NCBI RefSeq assembly: GCF_029931775.1
Contig: NC_079312.1
Location: 8,873,821-8,937,820, forward strand
DNA length: 64,000 nucleotides
Origin: Euleptes europaea
Taxonomy: Eukaryota; Chordata; Lepidosauria; Squamata; Sphaerodactylidae
Reading direction: 5' to 3'
The notes below the pieces were generated by a model. The model was not told the DNA's origin and ran no database searches. It worked only from the letters and a program-made list of their open reading frames with translations. The position numbers were made by a program, and so were the translations under genes. Positions 12,491 through 28,879 of this stretch are shown in pieces; within the stretch, counting starts at the first letter, position 1; each line of letters starts with the position of its first letter.

Positions 12491-12755
12491 TCTCAGTCTT
12501 CTCCCAGACACTCTATATGGGCAGAGGTCCGACCTTCCTTATACATCCCTCCCCCTCCCCTCCTTGAAATGCTCCTCCCCATCCACTGCTCATCCATTGG
12601 GGGGGGGGTGATGCCTTCCTGACCCTGCCTGAAGGCACAACCACTCCCTCCTCCACTCTGAGGGAATCCTTCCAGCTGGCTCCAAAACAAGGAAAACATG
12701 CTGGGGGTGGACTGCCAGCTAGGAATGACAATCTCCCTGCACAACTAGCCTTCTG
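12490..12755. other. Cassette 5' flank (no gene)
   Basis: ccctgaccctgcctgaag-type sequence aligns with 40640-40890 in unit 2 and, more diverged, with the flank outside each proximal linker exon (8820-9110 and 55350-55650). It marks the outer edge of a KRAB cassette duplication unit. Confidence 0.5.
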
Positions 12756-13195
12756 CTCTGGTTAGACCTCAACTAGAGTACTGTGTTCAGTTTTGGGCAC
12801 CACAATTTAAGACAGATGTAGACAAGCTGGAACGTGTCCAGAGGAGGGCAACAAAGATGGTGAGGGGTCTGGAGACCAAGTCCTACGAGGAAAGGTTGAA
12901 GGAGCTGGGTTTGTTTAGCCTGAAGAGGAGAAGACTGAGAGGGGATATGATGACCATGTTCAAGTACTTGAAGGGCTGTCATATAGAGGAGGGTGCCGAG
13001 TTGTTTTCTGTTGCCCAAGAAGGTTGGACCAGAACCAACGGCTTGAAATTAACTCAAAAGAGTTCTGTCTAGACCTTAGGAAGAATTTTCTAACAGAGCG
13101 GTTCCTCAGTGGAACAGGCTTCCTCGGGAGGTGGTAAGCTCTCCTTTCCTGGAGGTTTTTAAGAAGAGGCTAGATGGCCATCTGTCAGCCTTCCT
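12755..13195 (+). mobile_element. CR1 LINE 3' region
   Basis: It carries actgtgttcagttttgggca, gtccagaggagggcaacaaa, tggagaccaagtcctacgag and the gaacaggcttcctcgggagg block of the CR1 3' end. Frames are degenerate. It is absent from the same place in unit 2, so it inserted after that split or was lost there. Confidence 0.88.
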
Positions 13196-13199
13196 GCAC

Positions 13200-14100
13200 T
13201 CTCATTCTCAAGTGAATCCACACATGGAAAAAGCAGAAAAATGCCGAAATTCATGCTTTCTACTCCACCACCTCAGGCCTCCTCCAGCTCTTCCCCCTGG
13301 ATATGAGGACCAGGCCTGAGGCTCGGATTTAGACATGTGCCAGACACGGACCATAGATCTTGCCTGCTGACCCAGAACAGATCCACAAAGGAAAAACACC
13401 ACTTCATGAACGCCCAGAAAATCAGCCCCAAACTACCAGAAACGGACAAGAATGAGGCAGGAGAAGTGTATGGGGGTGTGTGTGTGTGTGGGGGGGAAAC
13501 GACGACAAATCTAAGGTGTTTTCCACCAAGGGAAAGGCTTGTGTGGTTCCCCCATTGTTGCTGCAGTGTAGATACAATCCAGGGGCAATGGGGCTTCCCA
13601 CATTTTCTCTGCCTCAGTTTCCCTGCAGTGGCCACAGCAACCCCCCCACATGCTACAAGAAGTTTTCCAGTTCATCTTGAAAACTGGCAATTGAGTAATA
13701 TTATATTGCTAGACTGATAGGACATTTTGGAGGACATTCATTCATAGGTCGCCATGAGCCAGAAGTAACTTGATGGCACTTAACACACACGCAACCTGAT
13801 AGGCACATTGTTGTAATGATTAAAAAACCAAAACAGACTCTCACCCCCCTTTACGCTTGGGGCAGGGAAAGGAAAAATGGCTGCCACTCAAGTAGGTCCA
13901 GGGGATTTTAAAGGGGGCAAAGCCACCCAAGCGTGGTAGAGAGCTTCAGCTTCACAACAAAGCCGATCTAGGAGAGATCAGGGGAAAAAATGGAGAAGCC
14001 TCCCAAATGCTCCATGATGCTACGGGAAATCAGGGGAGGGGGACTGCTTCCCAAAAGCATCACACCTGGAGCATCATATCCCCTGCATGGAAAAGGCCTG
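13200..14100. other. Intron 1 segment conserved with unit 2 (no firm gene)
   Basis: 13255-13680 aligns with 41000-41440. A short minus-strand frame (MVFFLCGSV ... VWHMSKSEPQAWS) stays open in both, but no splice sites or known domain support coding. Low-complexity tcacccc/ggg patches and an aagtaacttgatggcactta repeat fill the rest. Confidence 0.45.
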
Positions 14101-14595
14101 GCACACCTGCTTCCATTTCCCAAAGACAAAAGGGCACAGCGCTGATATTGAGGAGGAAGGTTTCCTCCAAAAATCCCGCTTTGTGAGCCTTAGGATCTGT
14201 TTGGTGTGACTTATCCAAGGGTCAAAATGAGCCACATCCCGTGTCTCCCACTCAACACCCCTCTTCTTCCCAGTCCCTTCAGTTCTTTCTTCAGCACCCC
14301 TGGCTTTGCCCCATCCCACACCCCCCCCACTCCAAATCTCCCCATCAACTGCCCAGCGCTTCCCTCCCTCCTTCCGCTGCCTCTGGAGCCTGAAGCCCCA
14401 TCCAACCTCCAAAGGTGCTGGGTTCGGATCATGCGCTGAACAAAGGGGCCATGAGGCAGCTCCTGTGGCAGGATAGGACGGGGAGAGAGAGAAGCTTTTC
14501 TTCATCCCCTGCCCCATCTCCCCTCCTTTCTGCTTTGGGTCTTGTATTGCAGCCCCCAACCCATATTTCCTCCTCCCCCTACCGCTTTTGCTCAC
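14100..14595 (-). promoter_or_regulatory. GC-rich region downstream of ZNF1 exon 1
   Basis: The C-rich plus strand (G-rich minus) with cagcgct, ccccatccc and gggtcttg-type blocks is conserved with 41870-42349 and 61150-61520. It is probably a CpG-island-type promoter and start of intron 1. The overlapping frames on both strands are composition-driven. Confidence 0.45.
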
Positions 14596-14735
14596 CAGAT
14601 TCCCTTCCAGCCATTCAAGTAGAAGCCTGGGAGAAGAAGAGGCTGATGTCTGCAAGGCAAGGGCAGGAAATCCCCCTCCCCAATTTGCCTCTAGGACTGC
14701 AGCTGACTCTTTTTAACCCTTAGAGAGCATTTCAG
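14596..14735 (-). CDS. ZNF1 candidate exon 1 (5' UTR and first codons)
   Basis: The minus strand has TGA ATG GCT GGA AGG GAA TCT G followed by donor gtgagc. Coding starts at 14614 and runs 19 bases (MAGRES plus one base), giving phase 1 into a linker exon. The stop directly before the ATG rules out any longer frame. The transcript start is not defined; the homology block ends near ttaacccttagag. Exon 1 is GC-rich with no TATA box. Inferred from conservation with units 2 and 3. Confidence 0.5.
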
Positions 14736-14739
14736 CCAT

Positions 14740-15600
14740 TCACTGGACTCAGCTCAGAAAATGCAAACAGAGCATCTGAGGAAAGGGTAGGCAAATATTA
14801 CCCAGCAACAAATCAACAATATACAATATCCTACAGCCAAAGGTCAGGCTACATTGTGCCTCTTTTAATGGGATGAAGTAAAATTATAAATATAAAAATC
14901 ATGGGGTGGGGGGGTTGCCTCATTGTAAATAGATTTTACACCTTGCGTTTTGGAGCTTGTGACCTGCTTTGCTGATCGCTTTAGCAAAAAGACAGGACTC
15001 CGCTTTCGTTTTCTTTTCTGAATTTTGAACTTTGGCTTTACTTTTCCATTCAAAGACCTCTGATACTAAAGAAACATCGTGTTAAAAAGATGCAATAAGA
15101 GTAAATTAAAAAGCAAGTGTTGAAAAACCACATTGTCTTATTGAAAGCCTTTAGCTTAAGGACTGCAGTGCAGAGTTGAATCTAGCAACTAGCACCTCAG
15201 AAGTCAAGAACATTTGGAGGAGGGGGGATGAGCTTTAGGAAGTCAAAGCTCTCTTCCTTAAATACCAGTACAGAGTTGGAACCCTGACCTCCTTTCATCC
15301 CTTTTGGCTTCTGGGATTTTAGGAGGTTTTGGAAAGCGTAGATTTAGAACCCTGATAAGGACTAGAAACTTAAAAGATGCTCGCTCAACCCACACTTTTC
15401 TGTTGCAAATCCAAAAAATACTATGCACCAGCAAAATGACCAGCTCAAATCTGGAATCATGAGTCCCCGCCTCTTGAATTTTGTAAATGCTATTTGGTTT
15501 TTCTTTCTTGAGAGTAAGTTCCATTGCATAAACTTGAGAAGGTTTTTTGAGTAGATACCCGTTTAGGATCACCATTTTTGTTATACTGTGTTATCAGAAA
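14740..15600. other. 5' flank shared with unit 3 (no gene)
   Basis: gcaaacagagcatctgagg, ggtcaggctac and ttttggagcttgtgacctgc align with 61690-62660, where a hAT MITE interrupts it. Unit 2 loses this homology at 42545. No coding or RNA gene was seen. Confidence 0.55.
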
Positions 15601-15959
15601 ACCCAATATGATCCAGCATGTCTTTAAATCCTACTCAACAGACCATATGATCTTTCATACTTTGAAATAAAATCTACTACCTGTAAAATTGTTCTCAGTT
15701 GCCACCACAAAGATATACTGCTGCAAAGATCAGTTTGGCCATCATTCAAGTTTTGTGCCCCCTCTTCCCCTCATTCCAACCCCCCATACTTCTCTGTGAT
15801 CCTTTTGGGAGCTTCACTCTCCTATCTTTTCCTTCCATCATCCTTTTCCTTCCATCACTCCTCTACATTTCCCCCTACCTTTTCCTTCCATCATTGAGAA
15901 CCTTCTGGCCTCTTTTACTGGCCTGTAGTCATGCGCTGATTTCCCCATTGGTTAGGGAA

Positions 15960-16040
15960 TAATTTATTGCTTTATTTACTGCATTAATAAGCCACCTCTC
16001 CAAAGATCTGCTCAAGGTAGCTCACCAATAAATCAATAAA
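15960..16040 (-). repeat. LINE 3'-tail fragment
   Basis: ttatttactgcattaataag, a ccacctctcc block and ctcaaggtagctcacc form the usual reversed LINE 3' end with A/T repeats. Confidence 0.45.
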
Positions 16041-16339
16041 ACCAAACTAAAAGGGCAATTATCAACAAGCCTGGTCATTCAATACAGCATAAAGCAAACA
16101 CCGAGTGGCCTAAAGCATATCCATAAAGAATCTTCAGACCAATAGGAGATCATACATGAACCTCCTTAGTTAAAAGTTTGGGTCAACCCCCCCCCCTGCT
16201 TTTCAAACCCAGGGAGAGGAGCCCTTAATCTGGAGTGAGACTTTGAGTGCAAACACCTGAAGCTGGAGAGAGAATAACTCTTTAAAAGGTGGAAGTGAAT
16301 TGGGAGAGGTTTTGCTCTTACCACAGTGGGCACTGTGGG

Positions 16340-17690
16340 GAGAATTTTTCAAGTTCTCTCCCTTGAGCCCTTTATTTTTTTGGTCTCCTCTGCCTGCTAC
16401 TTACCAAAGCAAAGCCAGAGAATGTAATAGACAAACACAAACCATGTACTTAGGACAGTCTCAGACCACACACACGTAGCAGTAAAACATAGAGTTTTAT
16501 TGAACTTACAAGGCAAAGAGAAGGGTAATACTTAGACAGATTTAACAACACCCCACATAGAGACTGATAGATAGATACTCAGAGCTGCTCTGGGTCATTC
16601 CAAAAGAGAGACAGAATGGTCTCTCCCTGGGAAGGACAAAAACTGGACATCTGGACCAGCCTTTTATAGGTTGGACCATGAGAAAGGGTCTCAAATGGCC
16701 CCCTCCTGCCAAATTCTTCAGGATATGAGTTTTCACAAATCATGGCTATAAGTTGTTTAGAGGATCTCTTGTTCCATAATAAGTTTTTCATGTCCAGGTC
16801 TCTGATAAATCTTGTTCCGTCCGTCACCCAATGTACTAAAAACAATCTCCCCCTACATGCACAGAATGGCCTTGCTATCACAAACATAATTTTGGGGCAT
16901 CCGATGTGTTGTGGGCGATTAACTCTAAGCAATGCAATTTCCTATGACCCTTTAGGTCAGAGTCCTAACTGGAACTAGGGTCAACTAAAAGTCAGGTCTT
17001 CATATGGTTTCTAAGCTATAAGCTAGTATAAGCTACAGATTAATAAAATTGGTTTTTCTTAACACAAACCAATATAAAATATTCTCGCCACAGGCACAAA
17101 GTGGTTTCTTTCTCTTACCTTTAGCAAAAGACACTTGCAGGTTTTCACAATTCACCCACACCCTGTTTATGGCAGGCAAAAACAGGATAGTGTCTACCCC
17201 ACCTGCAGATATGCTGTGGCTCTGTGGTTGATCACCCGCTGTGCACAGCATGATGGGGTCATCAATACCCTCACGCCCTGGCCCTCGAACACATACTCCC
17301 ATTCTGACACAGTACTCATGAAGCGCTGGGAACCTCTCCATGTAAACCAAGCATCTCCTCCCTCCCCCTCCTCCAGTGTTGTAAGATAAAGAAAAACAAC
17401 CAAAGACGAATGGGGCCAATGAGCTTGACAAATGGGCAACAGAGATGTCAACAGGTAACATCTGGCTCTGTTCTAGAACTGAGGCCCCTGTGTTATGGAG
17501 AGTAAGGGGGAAGGGGGGGCACTGGGAGCAGATGTCTACTTTTCATCACCAATGGAGCAGCCTGTACAGCAGCCCAGGGACCTTGTCATGAGGCCTGGCC
17601 ACCCTAAGGCCCGGTGAGTGGGAGTGTGAATAAGGTAGTGTAGGACGCAAAATGTTTTCAGCCAAGCTATATTTCCTTTAATTATGAAAA
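16340..17690. repeat. Unclassified repeat-like region, possibly LTR-derived
   Basis: gtaaaacatagagttttatt may be a reversed polyadenylation signal. No coherent gene, matched ends or target duplication were found. Scattered short frames on both strands have no recognisable domain. Confidence 0.3.
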
Positions 17691-17695
17691 CGCAA

Positions 17696-18803
17696 TGAAG
17701 CAGGTCGTGCCTTTCAAGTGTCTAAGAATGGACCACTTCCTGAGAAGTGATATGTTATCTCATTCAGCCAGTCACCTACTAAGCAGGACTCAATGACTTT
17801 ACCTACTTTAAAAAAGCAAGTCTTTTTATTGATGTACTTCTAGTAAAAAGGTGTAAATATGTGTATATGCAAGTATTACAAAGTCTTACATTCAGTTACA
17901 ATGTATGCAGTTACAATGTATTCAGTAAAAGCAAGCAAGTTCTACATACTATTCAGTTTTCAAATCCAGCTTTTAAAATATAACAGTCAATTAAGTCTGA
18001 TTTAGTTCAAAGAATCTAATTCACAATATCTAGAATAATATATTTGTAAAGCCATACATATCAATAGCCTTCTTCGAGATCCTCTGAAAGTGGTCTGAAA
18101 ATCTAGCCTTTCTGTGCCTGTATTTATACTGTTTCAAGCACATTTAATAATGCTGATCTTGAGAGAATTAAATTATCCTTCTTACTGCTCATGCTCAGTA
18201 GCCTTCCTTCCTATTACCAAATATGGGCTTTATTTCCATCAGGCTATTTTGCCAAACTATAAACAATCAGTTTTGAGCTTTGTGATCACTCTACACACTC
18301 ATTTTTAACATCATTCTCATCTCCAGCAAAATACGCTTTGATTAAACCCATTCATGAATCAATAGCCTCATGTTTACATGCTTAAATCATAAAATACAAT
18401 TATTGCTTACATTGCATTATTACATTATTAGCATATCATACCATCTGGATAGCTGTTTGTTTTTCAGTAAAAATAATCTCTCATGAGAACCAGTCTGCCA
18501 TGAGAATTAAAATGTCATGAGAATTAAATTGTCATGAGAATTATTTTTCGTTTCCCCAGCTGGTAATGAGTCATAGATTGAGAAGGAAAAAGTCACATCT
18601 GTGCTGACATTGCAATTGTAAAAACACAAATCTCTAACAATGAATATCCAGGTTTTTCTGTCCTGGAAGCCTCTGCTGTGTTCTGATTGCAGTTCAGTTT
18701 GTATAGTTTGTATGTGTAGTTTGGGTTTTACATTGAATAAATTCTGCATATGTACAAAACAATATCATAGTTCATGTGCTGAAATATGTCAGAGCCTGTG
18801 ACA
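17696..18803 (-). mobile_element. Solo LTR A
   Basis: A fossil retroviral-type LTR of 1108 bases begins TGAAGCAGGTCGTGCC on the plus strand, ends TGTGACA, and is flanked by gcaa at 17692-17695 and 18804-18807. A reversed polyadenylation signal near tctttttattgatgtac puts it on the minus strand. No internal coding region adjoins it. Confidence 0.85.
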
Positions 18804-19351
18804 GCAAATGCATATTCATTTATTTATTTAATTTATAACCCACCCTCCCCAGCCAAAGCCAGGCTCAGGGCGGAGAACAACTCACATGTATATATATAAA
18901 TAGCAATCAAAAGCATCTAAAACATCTACAACCACAATTCAATACATAATTCACAACAAAGAGAAACAGATGGCACACTGATTTCTACAGCGCCCACTGA
19001 GATAACATGTTATAGATGGACAGGCAGGTTCCCCCATATGATTATTTGTACCAGGAAGGGAGGGGGAAAGATAGGGAGGCCAGCGTTGATAGAATCACCT
19101 GCGGCTGCCTTCAACTGTAGGTCTGGTGGAATAACTCTGTCATACAGGCCCTGCGGAACTCCTTTAGGTCCTGCAAGGCCCTGATGTCACTAGGCAGAGC
19201 ATTCCACCAGGCTGGAGCCAGGGCTGAAACAGCCCTGGCTCTTGTAGAGGACAGCTGCACACTCTTGGGGCCAAGGACCACCAATAAATTATTATTTGCA
19301 GACCATAATGTCCTTCAGGGGGTATACCAGGAGAGAAGGTCCCAAAGGTAC

Positions 19352-20645
19352 TGAAGCAGGTCGTGCTGTTCAGATGTCAGGCTCTTAGAATGTTTCACTT
19401 ACTGAGAAGTGAAGGTATCTTATTCAGCCAGTCATTGATTAAGCAGGACTCAACAAATTTACTTACTTTTAAAAAGCAAGTCTTTTTATTGATATACTTT
19501 TAGTAAAATATGTATAAATGCAGATTATCAAGTCTTTAACAGTTCTATAAAAACTCTTGTAAAAACATAATGTATGTATGTACAATGTATGCAGTAAAAG
19601 CAAGCAAGTCTTACATACTATTCAGTTTCAAAATCCAATTTCTAAAATATAACAGTCAAATTATTCTGATTCAGTTCAAAGTATCTAATTCACAAAGTCT
19701 AGAGTAAAGTATTTAAGCCATACATACCATTCAGCCTTTTCTGAGAGCCTTTTGGAAGGTTATAAAACTCTGGCTGTACTGTGGCTGTATTTATACTGTT
19801 TCAAACTCATTAAGAGTGAAGGGAAATCTTTTATCCCCACTTTCAAACAACATTTTTATCTATCAAGAGAAATACCTTTTATTCCCTCTATCAGATATAC
19901 TGAGCAGTGCAGTAATGGCTTAGTTACAGCTGCTCAGCTCTCCATGACCATATATGGGCTTCCTTTCCTTTCAGTCTATTTTGTTTAAAGTATAAACACT
20001 CATTTCTGAGTTTCATGATCACATTATATACATAATTTTTATACCATCCTCTTCGTTAGGACAATACGCATTAATTGAGACTACTTATAGAGTTAAACAT
20101 TGTGCTACAGATTTCTAACTCATAAAACACAATTATTGCTTACATTGTCACTTTGTGACCATCTGTTAGTAACACATAGCCTTGAGCAAGATTACAGAAG
20201 GCAAGAAAGCATATTACTTGATAGGACTGCAGGAATCTTTAATGCCTTTAGTTATAAAAAGCACAGTTTAAGCTATTAATGCACTCTCAGTACATTAAGA
20301 TATCTTCAGTAGACCTTGAGAAGGGCAAAAGTGTTCTGCCTTTGAGATTCTGACAGCTGGCAGCTGAGTCAGAAAGGGTGATTTTAGTTACATCTTACTG
20401 ATAGATGGAAGGTGCTCTGCTCTTCCCCCTTCAAGGACAAGACCAGAGTGACATAGTTAGTTAGCTCTTGAAAGAGCTGACCTTGAGAGAATTCTGTCAG
20501 CCTGTTCTAAGGACATTTGCATTCACAGGCTTTTCAGTACACAAACCTCTGCAGTGGCTCAGTTTGCATGATGTGTTTAAGCTCTATATGGAATTAATTC
20601 TGCACATGTTCACAGAATACCATAATTATGTCAGAGACCGTGACA
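19352..20645 (-). mobile_element. Solo LTR B, nested in the L2-like LINE
   Basis: This 1294-base fossil LTR of the same family as A and C starts TGAAGCAGGTCGTGC, ends CGTGACA, and is flanked by gtac at 19348-19351 and 20646-20649. It differs from A and C by extra internal sequence. Minus orientation is inferred from the reversed polyadenylation signal. Confidence 0.87.
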
Positions 20646-22083
20646 GTACGAGGGTCCCAGACTGTGTAAGGCTTTAAAGGTTAAAACCAGCACCTTAAAT
20701 CTGACCTGATACTCCAGTTGAAGCCAGTGCAGTTGACGGAATACTGGCTGTTATGTGGTCTTGGGGCGAGGTCCCTGCGAGGAGCCTCACCGCAGCCTTC
20801 TGTACCAGCTGGAGCCCTTGGATCAGTCTCAAGGGCAGCCCTACGTACATCAATTTACAGTAATCCAGTCTAGAGGTGACCGTCACATGGATAACCGTGG
20901 CTAGATCAGGGTGGGAGAAGTAAGGCACCAGCTGCCGGCCTGACGGAGCCAGGAGCTGGCACCCTGCCCCCAAGCTGCCCTGGCCAAACCACAGTACCTC
21001 CATCTTTGCTGGATTCGGCTTCAAGCAGCTTTTCCTCAACCACCCAGTCACAGCATCAAAACACCTGGCCAGTATGTCCCAGGCGGAAGTCAGATGGCTG
21101 TCTATTAATAGATAAAGCTGGGAGTTATCAGCACATCGATGACAACCCAGCCTGAAACTCTGGACAAACTGGGCAAGGGGGCACATATAGATGTTAAATA
21201 ACATGGGGGAGAGGATCGCACCCTGTGGCACCCTGCACACCAGAGGGGTCCATGAGACCTCTTCCATGAGCGCCACCCTTGGTCCCCAACGAAGGTCTGT
21301 GCCCTGAATCCCAACATTGGCAAGGCGGTGGTCAGGAAGATCATAATCGACTACGTCAAAAGCTGCTGACAGATCTAAAAGTATCAGCAGCCCGAACCTG
21401 TCTTGATCCAGCTGGTGATGGAGATTGTCTGTAAGGGTAACCAGAGCCGTGTCTGTCCCATGGCCAGGGCAGAAGCCTGACCAAAATGGGTTCAATGCCA
21501 ATGTTTCATCCAGCAACTCCTGCAGCTGCTTGGCGACCACTCTCTCAACTACCTTGCCCAGGCACGATCGATTTGATACCAGGCAGTGGTTCGAAACATC
21601 CCTTGGATGTGAAGATTTTTTTCAAGAGTGGTCTTATCACTGCCTCTTTTAAAGCCCCAGGTCCCTGAACTCAGGGACATATTAATGATCTCTCCCAGGG
21701 GAAGGCATGGGTCCAAGAGGCAAGTGTCAGGCTTCAGAGCCAGCAGGATCCTGTCCACATCAGTGACTGAAAGTCACCTGAAGTCAGGGCTGGATTTATG
21801 TATAGGCTAAGTAGGCTGCAGCCTAGGGCCTCCAAGCCTAGGGGCCTCCACAGCCCAACTTGAATATTTTTTGCAGTGGGCGGGGGGAGTTCACACAGCC
21901 AAAGTCTGCAGAATCTTAGAGATGTAAATAAAATCCATCTAGATTGCCCTGGGTCTCTTTGAGACAAGACAAATCTATTTGCAATTGACCATCTGTCACC
22001 TTGACAACAAATGGCTTCCCGACAGAAGCAGGGAGTTTCAATTCTCACACAGATGTAAATTGAGTCTGCATTCTAAAAAAGGT

Positions 22084-22372
22084 AAAGGTCCCACCCCCTG
22101 TGCAAGCACCTGGTCATTCCTGACCCATGGGGTGATGTAACATCCTGAAGACATTTACTAGGCAGACTTTGTTTTATGGGGTGGTTTGCCAGTGCCTTCC
22201 CCAGTCATCTTCCCTTTACCCCCAGCAAGCTGGGTACTCATTTTACTGACCTCGGAAGGATGGAAGGCTGAGTCGACCTTGAGCCGGCTACCTGAAACCA
22301 ACTTCCGTCAGGATCGAACTCAGGTCGTGAGCAGAGCTTGGACTGCAGTATTGCATCTTACCACTATGTTAG
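22084..22372 (-). repeat. tRNA-derived SINE (ggtaaaggtccc family), minus orientation
   Basis: ggtaaaggtccc, ccatggggtgatgtaac, ccagcaagctgggtactcat and gatcgaactcaggtcgtgag are in the same order as at 60198-60495. Read in reverse, the B box is gagttcgatcc. A third partial copy is at 63240-63325. Confidence 0.8.
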
Positions 22373-22744
22373 TCTGTAAGGTGCAACTGAACTCTTGCTT
22401 TTTTCCCCTTCAGCCAGACAAACATACACAGCTACCCATTATCTATCCACAAAGGGGGGAAAGTGGGTATGTTATTTTACCTTTTCAGTTATAATTTCAG
22501 TTTGGAAATTGAACACTGGGGATTTCCTTGTTGAAATAGCTTTGTTTGCTTGCTTGCTGCTGTTGTCATTTTTTGCTAGGCATGGGGTGGAGCTATCATA
22601 TGCATCCTTGCTTAAGAATTTTTTTTTTCATGGTACTGGGGGGGGGGGGCGCTTCAGGTACTCCTAAGCTCTTCTTTCAATTTCTCCCCCTAACAAGGGA
22701 GTTAGGTTGCAGCCAAAGCCTTAGAAAAGAAGGAGGCAAGTAAG

Positions 22745-23005
22745 TTGGTTCCCAGTTCCCAGGAGTATTCATGGCTACTAGTTAAAATGGATACTAGTCA
22801 TGATGCATACCTATTCTCTCCAGGATCAGAGGAGCACGCCTATTATATTGGGTGCTATGGAACACAGGCAGGATGGTGCTGCTGCAGCCGTCTTGTTTGT
22901 GGGCTTCCTAAAGGCACATGGTTGGCCCCTGTGTGAGCAGACTGCTGGACTTGATGGGCCTTGGTCTGATCCAGCAGGGCCTTTCTTATGTTCTTATGTT
23001 CATTC
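22745..23005 (+). repeat. Dispersed repeat with cttatgttcttatg tail
   Basis: ttgatgggccttggtctgat, ccagcagggcctttc and a cttatgttcttatgtt tail form a common squamate LINE/SINE 3' end. A partial relative is at 62760-62830. Confidence 0.6.
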
Positions 23006-23064
23006 CCTATTCCCAGTTCCTTATTCACATTTCCTGGTTCCTGAATGGTATTGAGAATTTAAAA

Positions 23065-23388
23065 GCTCTGCACCCCAAAATAAGGATTGTACCACGACAT
23101 ATCATACACCCCCACATTCAGGTGGCTGTGCCCTCCAGAAGGCGTATGCTGGGTCCTGATCCAAACTCCGGTTCTTGTGCCAGCTGCTCCCAAGTGGGGG
23201 TGCCCCCCAGGACAAATGCACATACAGACACTGTATGTCCTCTTGAAATGCCTCATGTTGGGGACCCAAAGATTGTTTTGGGGTGCAGCTGAGCCCCAGT
23301 GTGCCCCCTCGGAGGGCACAGTCCCCTGAATGTGTGGATGTATGGTATGTGGTGGTCCAGTCCTTATTTTGGGTTGCAGAGCTTCTAC
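23065..23388. repeat. Fold-back element with about 75-base inverted arms
   Basis: The left arm (agctctgcaccccaaaataa ... ggctgtgccctcc) matches, inverted, the right arm ending ggttgcagagct, with about 170 bases between. It lies inside the hAT element. No target duplication was found. Confidence 0.6.
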
Positions 23389-25109
23389 CAATAGGCTTTT
23401 GTGGCTGTAGTAGACCAGGCCTCCAGATGAGAACTCCGGATGGGGGGCAGGGGGGATGGCAGGGAGGAGTGCCAGAGGCCTGGCAGCGGCCAGGAAATGA
23501 ACAGGAGGTGGGGGGGAGCGGCGGCCAGGCCTGAAATCCATTCATCTATACTTCATGATGGTTTGCTCTACAAGATAAAGTAAAAATTCTGTGGTCTATA
23601 TTGTCCAACACGTGAAGGTTTCCTATCGTTCCTTGCATACCTATGTCACTTTTTGAACTTGTACTCCAGATCTTCCCCACCTCTCCTGTCTTCCCATTCA
23701 TTAGATTATTCAGTTCAGGACTACCCTGGGACAGAAAAGGGGTACTATTTTGAATCATCCTTATGTGCTAAGGGGGGTACCTGAAAAGGCCTATTGGCGA
23801 TTTTGTAATGTTTGCTGAACTGGATGCTGAACCAGTTCCTTTTAAAAGTTAATTAATGGCCCCAGCAAGCCTGTTAAGCCCTCTTTTTAAATTGTCTACA
23901 CTCTAAATTGTTGTTAAAGTAGGTTCTGCATTGGCAATTGCTCACCACTTAGGCCGCTACAGCTAACATGAACTGGTTTCAAACATATAAGAGTATTATT
24001 ACACTGTGGCTTACTTTGCATGGTGGTTGTTTGGATAAAAGGCTATAAAATGCTTTGTCTAATTTGAAATGCTATTACAAAAAGTTAGAAGCTGCAAGGA
24101 TTACACCTGCTTTCACAACCCAGGCAAGCTTTTCATAGCAGACGTTTTAATATATTTGTCAAGGACCTGCATATAGTATCTAACGAGTACATGCCAGAAT
24201 ATTTAGACTGTGTCCAAGGTTTTTTTATTTTTATTTTAGGTATGTTTGTTTTGTATTATTTCAAACCTTTACCCCCTTCATGATGAGGTGGTAAATCTCT
24301 GTTCTCTGATACTATGATTAACATAGTTACCCCCTCCTCTTTTTAATATATAATTTCTCCTTCAGGTAATCATGATCATATTATTTACACTTCCCAGGCA
24401 ATATTATTTGTAAACTCAAGGTTTTGTTTTTTTAACAATAACATTACACCTTCATTTTCCTAAAAGATCGTGCTTATTCCACAAAAGGTTTACAAAGTTC
24501 AGTTATTGCAAAAGTTTTTCAGGGTTAATTTTAACATTTATGCATTTTTTAAAATCACCATGGTATTTAACAATAACATCTTAGGTCCTTTAGAGGAGAA
24601 ATTGTGAATTGCAGAATTTTAAATACCCGTCATCATCCTTGGCTTCACTCAGTTTTGTTTATAACACTCTTCCATTTTCTTCTAGTCGTGAGGGTGGGGG
24701 ATTGGGAGGGGCCTCACAAGTGGCGTAGCCTAGGGCCTCTCTTCATCTTAATTCGGCCCTGCCTGAAGTGGTCCAAAAATGGACCAGAAGATGTACAAAA
24801 AGACAAGACTTCATCCGCAAAAAAGCTTGCAAATGCCTGACAGCTATGGCCTGAATCAGGTGTAATTTGCTGGGAATCCAGCGCCCCATGTGAAGGGTGA
24901 CTATCCTCTGACTCCTCTGTGGGGTACACTGGAGTGTCACTCACATCACAGGCCTATTATGGTTATGCAGTCGCTGGGTCTTTCCTCCCAGTGGAAGAGG
25001 GGGGTCAAGGGGTGTGGTGCATCAGTGGGGGGATTGGCTGTGACCCTTTCTGCCACTCAATGGAATATCATCCGGTACCACTCTGTGATTGGTGTCACCA
25101 GCTGTAAGT

Positions 25110-28877
<3,768 letters not shown>

Positions 28878-28879
28878 CT

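Larger units (their letters stand above)
21785..24761. mobile_element. hAT DNA transposon, 2977 bases, probably non-autonomous or decayed
   Basis: The termini cagggctggattta and taattcggccctg are inverted repeats with the usual hAT cAGGGC start. A perfect 8-base duplication, cctgaagt, lies at 21777-21784 and 24762-24769. Subterminal gcctagggcct occurs near both ends. No transposase domain was recognised inside. It hosts a SINE and a fold-back repeat. Confidence 0.88.
18815..24930 (-). mobile_element. L2-like LINE, host of two later insertions
   Basis: The 3' end (ttatttatttaatttataac) is at the left. On the minus strand RT pieces include FWSGFCPGHGTDTALVTLTD, LLDLSAAFDVVDYDL, GAILSPMLFNIYM and LNPAKTEVLW-like KPNPAKMEVLWFG. 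The DD box is changed (CADNSQLYL where YADDTQLYL is usual), so it is dead. Solo LTR B (19352-20645) and a hAT element (21785-24761) lie within it, and LINE sequence resumes at 24770 (ASFFADEVLSF). Confidence 0.82.
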
